From the NCBI GenBank assembly GCA_964644845.1, contig CAZXXS010000048.1, positions 1-64,000 on the forward strand: a stretch of DNA of 64,000 bases, given 5' to 3'. A model generated the notes under the pieces. It saw nothing but the letters and a program-made list of their open reading frames with translations. It made no database searches and was not told the DNA's origin. This DNA comes from Geothermovivens sp964644845. Lineage in GTDB: Bacteria > Zhuqueibacterota > Zhuqueibacteria > Oleimicrobiales > Geothermoviventaceae. Below are positions 26,340-34,123 of the stretch, piece by piece. The translations under genes were made by a program, and so were the position numbers. The number at the start of each line of letters is the position of its first letter. Position 1 is the first letter of the stretch.

Positions 26340-26642
26340 CAAACAGCCTCTTCCCGCAGGCTCCCATTGAACCAGGGTCGATGTCCCCCCACCCCCCGCC
26401 GATTTGTAGCCACACCGCCCGGGTGACGGCAACGCGCCCCTCGCTCTCCGGGACAGCACTCCGCCCCAAGACCTCTCTTCCCGTTGGAGTCCGTGCACGC
26501 CGCTTCCCGCGCCACAGCCTCAAAGCACAGGGAGAATCACGCCCCTTCCATTTGCGCCCACGGGCAAACTCTTCGGTCCTTGCAGAGTCATTCGGTGTCT
26601 CAATCAAACCGACTAACACGAGGGCCTCTCGAAATTTCCTCT

Positions 26643-26670
26643 TTGATCCTGCACTCCGAAATGGTAGATT
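26643..26670 (+). promoter_or_regulatory. Promoter upstream of the Wzi-like gene
   Basis: TTGATC at 26643-26648, 16 bp, TAGATT at 26665-26670. The predicted start near 26677 coincides with an upstream in-frame ATG and so favours the later ATG at 26767 as translation start. Confidence 0.55.
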
Positions 26671-26766
26671 AAAACGATGATCGCTTACCCCGTGCGGCAC
26701 CAACACGACCACAACCTGAACTCTTTCATGAATCGACGTTCGCCGACAACGACTCTACAGAGACGA

Positions 26767-28338
26767 ATGCACCCCAAGTCTGTACGCTACGGTGTCTTCT
26801 TTGCAGCCGTCTTCCTCCTCACCGCAACCCCCATCTTTGCTCAGGAGGTAGATCTGCCGCGCGAACACTGGGCCTACACATTCATTGAACGACTTGAAGT
26901 CCGAGGGCTGGTTAACGGCCCGCTTACTCGGGTAAAGCCGTGGTCCAGAGCCCAGACTGTGGAAATGATTCGGCAGGTGCAAAGAGCCCTGCTTCACAAC
27001 CCTTCTGCTCTCAGCCCCACCGAAAAGGCGCTTTTCAGGCAATTGCAGTCGGACTTCTCGGAAGAATTGGGTTCGCCACCGAATCTGCCACCTGAGCCGC
27101 ACCTGCTCACGATCCAGGACAGTACACTCTCGGTAAAACTTGACGGTGTTTTCCGCGAAAACATCCCCTCAAAGCACGGGAGTTACTTCGCACCAGCGGA
27201 GTTGCGTTCCGAGACAACCGCGGGCGGCATCATCCGAGCCCTGGTGCAACCGGGGCTGTGGATCGGCGTTGACGTCCGCAACACGGCAATCCGAGGAGGA
27301 GTGGTTCCTCCCACGGAGCGGTTCGATCCGTCCCAGGGGACGCCGTTCGTCACATCCGGGAAGAATGTCTTCCAAGACCAGGCTGCTGCCTACTTCGCCT
27401 TCAAATTGCCCTGGTTTCGTCTCCAGATCGGCCGCGACGCCGTGTGGTGGGGACCGAGCGCCCGCGAAGCCCTCACTCTTTCGCCCAATCTCCCCTTGTT
27501 CGACCTCGTACGCGCTGACGCCCGCTGGAAACGCCTTCGTTTCACGGCTGTTCACGCAGAGCTGCGCAGCCATTTTGGTCGCAAGTATTTGGCCGCCCAC
27601 AGGCTCGAGTGGGAAGTGAAACCCGGTCTGTACCTCGCCGGTAGCGAAACCGTCGTGTACGGAAACCGACCGGTGGAAATGGCGTATCTGAATCCGATCA
27701 TGCCTTACCACGTCGCCGAACACCACCTGGGCGATCTCGACAACAACAACATCAGTTTCGAAGCCTGGTGGCGTGTGCGTCCGGGTCTGGCGGTCTACGG
27801 AGAGTTCTTCATCGACGACATGACGCTTTCGGAACCGCTCTTCAAGTACTGGGGCAACAAGTTCGCGTTCAGCGCGGGCTCTCACTGGGTCAATCCGCTT
27901 GGCATTTCCGACAGCGATTTCACTTTGGAGTACGCACGGATTGAACCGTTCGTGTACACACATTACGACTCGATCAACCGTTACCAGCACTACAACCGAT
28001 CCGTCGGCCACTGGCTCGGGCCAGACGGCGACGACTGGAATCTCGCTTTTTCGCGCTACTTTGGCCGCGACCTGCGTGTGCAATTGGCTTTTACACAAAC
28101 GAGGAAAGGAAAGGGCAGTTTGAACGTAGCGCACACACAGGCTGATTCGGACACCAAAACCTTCCTGGAAGGCGTTGTGGAGCGACGCCGAGTTTTGCAC
28201 TTCGGCCTTCGCCAGCAGCTGTGGCGAGACGTTTTCATCACTCTGAGGTACGAGAAGTGGTGGGTTCACAATCCGCACCGTGAGCTCGGCAACGCTTCAG
28301 GGAGAGCCTTTCTGGCCTCCCTTTACGTGAACTACTGA
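26767..28338 (+). CDS. Wzi-like capsule assembly outer-membrane protein
   Basis: A 523-residue outer-membrane protein. A signal peptide ends at ATPIFAQ and is followed by an N-terminal segment (DLPREHWAYTFIERLEVRGLVNG) seen in Wzi-family proteins, then a beta-barrel with RLQIGRDAVWWGPS, a family signature region, and a terminal strand ASLYVNY. Wzi of E. coli helps attach capsule to the surface. The promoter position and signal peptide favour the ATG at 26767 over upstream ATGs at 26677 and 26728. The two glycosyltransferase genes downstream fit surface polysaccharide work. Confidence 0.78.
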   Translation: MHPKSVRYGVFFAAVFLLTATPIFAQEVDLPREHWAYTFIERLEVRGLVNGPLTRVKPWSRAQTVEMIRQVQRALLHNPSALSPTEKALFRQLQSDFSEELGSPPNLPPEPHLLTIQDSTLSVKLDGVFRENIPSKHGSYFAPAELRSETTAGGIIRALVQPGLWIGVDVRNTAIRGGVVPPTERFDPSQGTPFVTSGKNVFQDQAAAYFAFKLPWFRLQIGRDAVWWGPSAREALTLSPNLPLFDLVRADARWKRLRFTAVHAELRSHFGRKYLAAHRLEWEVKPGLYLAGSETVVYGNRPVEMAYLNPIMPYHVAEHHLGDLDNNNISFEAWWRVRPGLAVYGEFFIDDMTLSEPLFKYWGNKFAFSAGSHWVNPLGISDSDFTLEYARIEPFVYTHYDSINRYQHYNRSVGHWLGPDGDDWNLAFSRYFGRDLRVQLAFTQTRKGKGSLNVAHTQADSDTKTFLEGVVERRRVLHFGLRQQLWRDVFITLRYEKWWVHNPHRELGNASGRAFLASLYVNY

Positions 28339-28546
28339 GATTTGTCGGACTCGCGCCTACCCCGCCTCACGTTCACGGCAGAAAACCTGTCACCCGGGTT
28401 CCCTCTGCGAGCGTCCCTGGGCAGGTTGGGCGCATCCCGTCGGAACAAACTGGGCTTTCTCGGGAACTGCGTTCTACGGGGAGAGAACGTTCGCACCCCG
28501 CCCCTCTGGGCGGGCTCGACCACTTCAGTCAAGGATTTCAACGGGC

Positions 28547-29716
28547 ATGAATTGTCCACTTGGTTTGGCCGTCTTGTTTTTCAGTGCTGTGTACGCAGGT
28601 CTTTTGCTGTGGCTGCGAAGCGGTGTGCGTAGAGCGCACTGGGAGGATCAAAACCCAACTACCGCTGAGCCGCTCCCGCGTGTCAGCGTCGTTGTGCCAG
28701 CGCGGAACGAGGAGCGACATCTTGGACGCTGTCTGCACGCTCTGAGTCGCCAGGACTACCCGACGGAGCTCCTGGAGGTCGTGGTCGTTGACGATCGCTC
28801 CTGGGACACCACGCCCAGCATCATCGCCCGGTACGCGGCGAAGCATGCCAACTTTCGCTCCGTTCGCGTGAAAACGCTGCCGCCCGGTGTTGCCCCCAAG
28901 AAGCACGCCCTGCATCAGGGCATCCGGCTTGCCAATGGCGAGATCGTGCTGACGACAGACGCCGACTGCGAACCGCCGCCGACGTGGGTGCGCGAAATGG
29001 CTTCCCGCTTTGCAGCGGACACAGGCATGGTACTCGGGTTCTCCCCGCTCACTCTCGGTCGTCTTTCGCGCCTGGCCGAAGCCCTGTTCCGTCTGGACTC
29101 GGTCGCTCTGGCCTCACTGGCTGCTGCCGGGGTCGGCATTCGCTACCCCCTCACGTGCTCGGGTCGCAATCTGGGATACCGCAAGGCAGTGTACGAAGAG
29201 CTCGGTGGCTTCGGCAGATACCAGAGCGTCGGCTCCGGGGATGACGACCTTTTCCTGGCAAGAGTACGGGATGAAACAAGTTGGCACGTTCGCTACGCTT
29301 TCGCGAAAACGAGCCAGGTTCCAGCTGAACCACCGACCTCGCTGCGCGCCCTCTGGAACCAGCGCACACGGCACGCCTCCAAAGGCGTCATCTACGCCAG
29401 GCCCATCACGGTGGGGCTCGTTCTGCTTTACCTCTACAACCTGGCGTTCCTGGTGCTCGGCTGGGTTAGCCTCTGGGTGGGCGTGGCCCGAGTTTTCTTC
29501 CTGCTGAGTTGGACACTGAAGAGCGGTTCGGAATGGCTGCTCTTGGCGCGCACCGCGCGCTACCTCGACTTTCGCGCACCGGTGTTTTTGGTTCCTCTGG
29601 TCACCATCTTTCACGCTTTCTACGTGACGGTCTTTGGGCTGGCGGGCCAGTTCCGCAGTTTCGAGTGGAAGGGGCACCACTACCGTCCGACTACACATTT
29701 GGGAGGTTTGGATTGA
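28547..29716 (+). CDS. GT2 membrane glycosyltransferase, first copy
   Basis: A 389-residue family 2 glycosyltransferase. It has one N-terminal helix (about 5-25), a GT-A domain (SVVVPARNEERHLGRCL, VVVVDDRSWD, VLTTDADC, GSGDDDLFL, QRTRHASKG) and two or three C-terminal helices. The nucleotide-sugar site DxD is DADC. Donor and acceptor are unknown. It overlaps the next GT2 gene by 3 nt, and the two share the order and spacing of all motifs, so they look like a tandem duplication with divergence. A 208-bp gap after the Wzi-like gene holds only a CCCGCCC/GGGCGGG hairpin. Confidence 0.88.
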   Translation: MNCPLGLAVLFFSAVYAGLLLWLRSGVRRAHWEDQNPTTAEPLPRVSVVVPARNEERHLGRCLHALSRQDYPTELLEVVVVDDRSWDTTPSIIARYAAKHANFRSVRVKTLPPGVAPKKHALHQGIRLANGEIVLTTDADCEPPPTWVREMASRFAADTGMVLGFSPLTLGRLSRLAEALFRLDSVALASLAAAGVGIRYPLTCSGRNLGYRKAVYEELGGFGRYQSVGSGDDDLFLARVRDETSWHVRYAFAKTSQVPAEPPTSLRALWNQRTRHASKGVIYARPITVGLVLLYLYNLAFLVLGWVSLWVGVARVFFLLSWTLKSGSEWLLLARTARYLDFRAPVFLVPLVTIFHAFYVTVFGLAGQFRSFEWKGHHYRPTTHLGGLD

Positions 29717-30912
29717 GTCATTTGCTGTCAGATGTCCTCGTCCTCGTCACCACAGTCTACGTCCTCGGCGTTCTCGCTTTCGTTGTCGGGCTGTACCTCC
29801 CAGAACCCTTGCGCAAACCCAACCGACGACGCGTTTCTGTGGTCGTTGCCGCGCGAAACGAGCAGGATCGGATTGGCAACCTCCTCCACGATCTCACGCA
29901 CCAAACCTACCCAGAAGACCTGTACGAAATCATCGTGGTTGACGACGGCTCTTCGGACCGCACAGCCACGGTGGTTCGGGCAGCGCAGGCGGAACACCCG
30001 AACGTGCGGCTTCTGCACGTTGCCGAGACTCCCACCTGGATGAGTCCCAAAAAGTTCGCTCTTGAGCAGGGTATCCGTGCCGCCCGGGGCGAAATCATCC
30101 TGACCACAGACGCCGATTGCCGCGTAAGCAACGCCTGGATCGAGACGGTACTGTCGTACTTTCACGATGACGTCGGCATGGTTGTGGGCTTTTCCCAAAT
30201 GGGCAGACCACGCGAGAAACGCAGCCTGCTTGAAAGGCTGCAGGCGCTAGACTTCCTCTCGTTGATGGGCGCTGCAGCAGGAGCGTGCCAGATTCGCTTT
30301 CCCCTTGCCGGGTCCGGGCAAAACCTGGCCTACAGGAAAGAAGCCTTCCTCTCCGTCGGGGGGTACAGTCAGGTGGGTCACCGCGTCTCCGGCGACGACG
30401 TCCTTCTGCTTCAGCTCGTACGCAGGCAAACCGACTGGCGAATCGTTTTCGCCTTCGATCCACGAGCCCACGCAACTACTGAACCAGAAAAGACGCTTTC
30501 GGCCTTGCTCAACCAGCGACGGCGCTGGGCCTCCAACGGCGTTTACCAGTTTTTTCTCAATCAACCGTTCTTTCTGTACGCCCTGAACACGTTTACCCTG
30601 AACCTCTTCATCCTTGCGGGATTTCCCGTCGCTCTGTTTACCGGCGGCCTCAGCCTGGTTGGTTCCGCCTTCGCGGCCAAGGCTTTGGCCGAGCTGGTTC
30701 TGCTACTCAGAGCGGGACAGCTTTTCGGCCGGCTGGACTTGCTCAAAGTCTACCCGCTCTGGGTGATCCTACAGATCCCTTACGTCGTGCTGGTGGGGAT
30801 TGGCGGAACCTTTGGAAACTTCACCTGGAAGGGAAGACCGCACAAGGCTGTCATCAGTCCAGCTGGGTTTTCGCCTCCGGAGGCCAAGGCGAAGCACCCC
30901 ACCGGAGTCTGA
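29713..30912 (+). CDS. GT2 membrane glycosyltransferase, second copy
   Basis: A 399-residue paralogue of the preceding enzyme with the same plan: N-terminal helix, GT-A domain (SVVVAARNEQDRIGNLL, IVVDDGSSD, ILTTDADC, SGDDVLLLQ, QRRRWASNG) and C-terminal helices. The QxxRW-like motif resembles processive GT2 enzymes. The start is TTG at 29713 overlapping the upstream TGA (TTGA), with GGGAGG 7 nt before it; this strongly suggests translational coupling. Confidence 0.87.
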   Translation: MSHLLSDVLVLVTTVYVLGVLAFVVGLYLPEPLRKPNRRRVSVVVAARNEQDRIGNLLHDLTHQTYPEDLYEIIVVDDGSSDRTATVVRAAQAEHPNVRLLHVAETPTWMSPKKFALEQGIRAARGEIILTTDADCRVSNAWIETVLSYFHDDVGMVVGFSQMGRPREKRSLLERLQALDFLSLMGAAAGACQIRFPLAGSGQNLAYRKEAFLSVGGYSQVGHRVSGDDVLLLQLVRRQTDWRIVFAFDPRAHATTEPEKTLSALLNQRRRWASNGVYQFFLNQPFFLYALNTFTLNLFILAGFPVALFTGGLSLVGSAFAAKALAELVLLLRAGQLFGRLDLLKVYPLWVILQIPYVVLVGIGGTFGNFTWKGRPHKAVISPAGFSPPEAKAKHPTGV

Positions 30913-31272
30913 CGCCGCGCGGGGTTCCTGCGGCACGCCCGTAGCCCCGACAGGATTCCGTGTGCACCCGGGGCGAGCCTCGAAAAGGGATCCGCCGCGT
31001 GGGCAACCCACGGCTCTTCGTCCGCAGGAGACGGTTGCCAACGCACGTCACAAACGCGCTCCGGCGTCGCGAAGCTCAAAGCCAGAGCGAGGCCCTTTGC
31101 TGCCCTGCGCTCTTTACGACGTCTGTAACGAGCCGACGGGAAGGCTCCAGGTCCGCCCGCGGAGCGAGCCAGAGCAAACCACGCGGTCCGATTGTAGCCC
31201 CAATCCCGGGCTGTACGTCGCACGCTCCAAACGGTTTTGCAAACTTTTCCGTTCAGGCACAGGCATGTCCCG
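30913..31272. other. Intergenic region, no feature seen
   Basis: 360 bp between the second GT2 gene and the radical SAM gene. It is GC-rich; I see a short GCCGC/GCGGC dyad but no terminator, promoter or ORF I would support. Confidence 0.4.
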
Positions 31273-32325
31273 ATGACGCTCCGACCTTTGACACGAGCCC
31301 TCGCCAATGCCTTCTGGCAGCGGCCGATGAACAGCAGCACGGAAATTCGGATTACCCGTCTGTGCACACAGCGTTGCCGGCAGTGCAGTGTGTACGAACG
31401 TCGAACCAAGCCTCCGAGCCTTTCCCTGGAGGCTTTCGAACACATCTGCACCGAGCTGAGCGCTTACGGTGCGTACATCGGCTTCGTGTCCGGAGGTGAG
31501 GCCACGCTTGTACCCGAATTGCCGGAAATGCTTCGGCTCGCGAAGCGCACCTTTGCGCTCGAGACCACGCTGGTCACGGGCCTTTACAACACGCGGGCAG
31601 TAATCGAGCGCGTAGGCCGGGTTGCGCTGGAGCTCGGCATCAACATTCAGACCTCCCTCGACGGCTACGGGGAGCTTGGCGACAACCTGCGCGGCGTTCC
31701 CAACTTCGCCGAGACCGTTCTGGACCGAATGGCTCTCCTCTCCTCCCTGCGCAGGCATTCGGACTCCCTTCTGTACGTGAACATCGTTCTGAACGCCCTC
31801 AACCTGCCGCAGGTCCCGGAACTGGTGGCGCGCGCTCAGGATCTGGGCTGGAAGGTCACAGTTGGCCTCTACCACTCGCTCACCGAGACCACTCGTGCCG
31901 ACGACGAACTACGGTTGAAGCCCTCCTCGCTGCTACGGAAAACACTGGACCAACTGGCGCAGAACCCAAACATCTTGAACCTACCCGCCTTCCTCGAAGG
32001 CATCGAGTCTTTTCTGGCCACTGGACGCAACCCCGTTTGCCCTTTTGTCGATGACCGCTTTTTCGCCACTCGCGTCACCATCATGGAGAACGGAGACGTC
32101 CACTTGTGTTGGGGCGGACCCATCGGCAACCTTTTCCGACAGTCGTTGCGCGAGATCTTCCAGAGTCCCGCCTACGCACGGCGTCTTGAGGCTTACCGAC
32201 ACTGCCCCGGCTGCTGGACCACCTGTTACACCCAACGCTACCTCTTGATGCACCCGCGCAGTGGTCGCGAGCTCCGGCAGAACTTGCAAAAAGTACTCGG
32301 ACTCAAACGTCCGACCAGATCCTGA
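31273..32325 (+). CDS. Radical SAM protein with SPASM-like C-terminus
   Basis: A 350-residue radical SAM enzyme. The 4Fe-4S motif is CTQRCRQC (CxxxCxxC) near residue 30, followed by the GGEAT-type segment SGGEATL and a TIM-barrel body. The C-terminal part has cysteines in CPFVDD, HLCWGG and CPGCWTTC, arranged like the auxiliary-cluster SPASM/twitch region. Such proteins modify peptides, proteins or small molecules; no precursor peptide was seen nearby. I took the ATG at 31273, not the in-frame TTG 36 nt upstream. Placement after two glycosyltransferases suggests a role in a surface-compound pathway, which is an inference. Confidence 0.83.
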   Translation: MTLRPLTRALANAFWQRPMNSSTEIRITRLCTQRCRQCSVYERRTKPPSLSLEAFEHICTELSAYGAYIGFVSGGEATLVPELPEMLRLAKRTFALETTLVTGLYNTRAVIERVGRVALELGINIQTSLDGYGELGDNLRGVPNFAETVLDRMALLSSLRRHSDSLLYVNIVLNALNLPQVPELVARAQDLGWKVTVGLYHSLTETTRADDELRLKPSSLLRKTLDQLAQNPNILNLPAFLEGIESFLATGRNPVCPFVDDRFFATRVTIMENGDVHLCWGGPIGNLFRQSLREIFQSPAYARRLEAYRHCPGCWTTCYTQRYLLMHPRSGRELRQNLQKVLGLKRPTRS

Positions 32326-32652
32326 AATCGACAAAACGCTCCCGAACACGTCGGAACCATCCGAAACCCTTCTTCCCCCGCGAGCCGTCTTCTTCCCGGT
32401 TGACAAAAAAAACGCTGCCAGGCCTTCGGTCCCACACTTCTCGCTTGGGTTCTGCGAAATGCCCACTTGCTCAGACCGCGGGTTTCTCAGTCACTGGCGC
32501 GAAGCTTGCCCTTTTAGGGTCACGAAATCTGACCCGCTGTGACGTCGCGCCTGTTCTTCTGAGCAGACGGCAGCGTTTTCACCCTTGTGGGGCAGTTTTT
32601 TCCAGCAGGTCACCTTTTCGAGGAGCCGTTGACAAGCACTGAGGAGGCCCAA
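32326..32652. other. Intergenic region before the H-NOX gene
   Basis: 327 bp. A TTGACA at 32401 has no matching -10 box. No other signal apart from the GAGGAGG ribosome-binding site of the H-NOX gene was found. Confidence 0.4.
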
Positions 32653-33174
32653 ATGAAAGGCGTGATCGCACTCGCCCTGAAGGAAATGGTTGAAGAAAAG
32701 TACGGCGCGGCGACGTGGAAACGCGCCCTCGCAGCCGCCGGTCTGGAGAAAGAACCTCTGATCCTGCCGATTTCTGACGTGGACGACGAAACGGTGCTCA
32801 AGATCGTGAGCGGGGTGTGCCAAACGGCGGGCGTTTCCGTAGCTCAGATCGCGGACGCCTTTGGCTCTTACTGGGTCGACGTTTACGCGCAACGGCACTA
32901 CCCCTCCTACTTCCGCCGAGCCAAGGACGCGAGAGCGTTTCTCCAAATGGTCGATTCAATCCACACAGAAGTCACACAGAACATGCGCAACGCTCGGCCA
33001 CCGCATTTCCGGTACGCGTGGAAGGATCCCAACACGCTGGAAATGCTGTACCTGTCTCACCGAGGGCTCATCGACTTTGTCGCCGGTCTGGCCAAAGCTG
33101 TAGGTGCCCACTACGGTGAAACACTCATCGTCACCAAGTCCGGACCGGATCGCATTTTGATCCGGTTTCACTGA
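32653..33174 (+). CDS. Stand-alone H-NOX haem nitric-oxide sensor
   Basis: A 173-residue haem-NO-binding (HNOB) protein. It begins MKGVIALALKEMVEEKYG, as family members do. Proximal His104, Pro117 and the haem-propionate motif Y133-S135-R137 (YLSHR) are all present, each offset by two from Thermoanaerobacter H-NOX. Where that O2-binding protein has distal Tyr140, this one has Phe142, so selective NO/CO binding is predicted. It is free-standing, without kinase or cyclase partner within 1 kb. GAGGAGG precedes the ATG; a longer in-frame start at 32587 is not needed. The downstream effector is unknown. Confidence 0.92.
   Translation: MKGVIALALKEMVEEKYGAATWKRALAAAGLEKEPLILPISDVDDETVLKIVSGVCQTAGVSVAQIADAFGSYWVDVYAQRHYPSYFRRAKDARAFLQMVDSIHTEVTQNMRNARPPHFRYAWKDPNTLEMLYLSHRGLIDFVAGLAKAVGAHYGETLIVTKSGPDRILIRFH
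33144..33166 (+). terminator. Possible terminator at the 3' end of the H-NOX gene
   Basis: ACCGGATC/GATCCGGT (8 bp, loop of 7) lies within the last codons. A six-T run follows 12 nt later, past the stop, so it is an imperfect intrinsic terminator. Confidence 0.4.
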
Positions 33175-33782
33175 CCTTTTTTCGGCCGGTTGCCACCGAT
33201 CCAGACGGCACCCAAGAAATCCTCGGCCAATTTCCGTCAGAGGTCAGACGCCCCCGGACTTCGACTCCCAATTCACAAAATCCGGACGCAAGCGCGCAAA
33301 CAGACGACGCACGCGAAGAAGAGCCCGGTGTCACGCGCCCCCCGGCACACCGAGTCGTGGCGAGCGTTCAGGAACAACCACACCACTGTGGATCTGGCTG
33401 CAACCGCTTCCGGCCGGTTCTCACCTTCGGCTGGCACAGACTTGGAGCCCCCGACGAAGAACGCAGCGCAGTCCTGACACAGCAGAATCAGGCGTCGGGA
33501 TCGTCAGCAAACCTTCGGAAGCACCCCTGGACCCGAGGGGCGGTCCCTACCGCCACACGGCCTTCGCAGGGTCCCCGTAGGAAAAGGCCAACATCCCTCT
33601 TGTCTTACCCCGGCCGCAAGGGGCACACCCGGCTTAACCGAAGTGTTCCGTTACTACCGCCACTCCCCGTCAAGCCCGGCCCGCGTCTTTCAGCCCTTGC
33701 GGTCAAATGGTCCACCGTGTCGTCCCGGCAGTACAATTCCGAGGCCCCCGAGAGAAATCCCTCTGAGCTTTCTCCACAACAC

Positions 33783-33823
33783 AAAAAAAAGAAACCCTCG
33801 GCGGGGTGGGCACCGAGGGTTTC
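33783..33823 (-). terminator. Orphan Rho-independent terminator
   Basis: Minus strand: a perfect 11-bp stem GAAACCCTCGG/CCGAGGGTTTC with an 11-nt loop, followed by eight T. No protein gene lies on the minus strand for at least 10 kb upstream, so it probably ends a small RNA transcribed from within 33824-34100. Confidence 0.85.
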
Positions 33824-34042
33824 CGCAAGCAAGGTGCTACCTCGAAACCGGGAGGGGAAGCAGAGGCTCAACCTTGCACTGCTAAATATCGGCCCGTCTC
33901 TCTCCGACTTGAGAAAGAAATCGCGCCAGAAAGGATTTCCGCCTTCCGACGGAAGGCCATTTCTAGCTCGTTCAAATGAGCGCAATGAGACACCGGTCAC
34001 ACCCGGCAAGGCCCTCACTGGACGTCAGCTACCAGATTGGTC

Positions 34043-34071
34043 TTGCTTTTGTACGGCTGAATCTCTAAAAT
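34043..34071 (+). promoter_or_regulatory. Promoter for the secreted-protein/TonB operon
   Basis: TTGCTT at 34043-34048, 17 bp, TAAAAT at 34066-34071. The predicted start near 34078 excludes an ATG at 34070 as translation start and favours the ATG at 34124. Confidence 0.65.
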
Positions 34072-34123
34072 GAGGTCGAGTGGCCGAAATCCGGTCAGCG
34101 TCAACCAACCGGGAGGAAGTACG

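Larger units (their letters stand above)
26282..26766. other. Intergenic region with terminator and promoter
   Basis: Contains the terminator at 26307-26339 and the promoter at 26643-26670. The 300 bp between them are pyrimidine-rich with no recognisable gene. Confidence 0.6.
33175..34123. other. Long intergenic region with orphan terminator
   Basis: 950 bp. 33175-33782 shows nothing recognisable. 33783-33823 is a strong minus-strand terminator with no minus-strand gene before it. 33824-34040 contains dyads (GCAAGGT/ACCTTGC, GCCTTCC/GGAAGGC) that may belong to an RNA. 34043-34071 is a promoter for the plus-strand operon. Confidence 0.6.

Noticed and set aside
33824..33900. AAGCAG-containing stretch considered as signal recognition particle RNA
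   Set aside because: The conserved GGAAGG/AGCAG helix-8 arrangement is not reproduced, so only an unassigned RNA candidate is reported.
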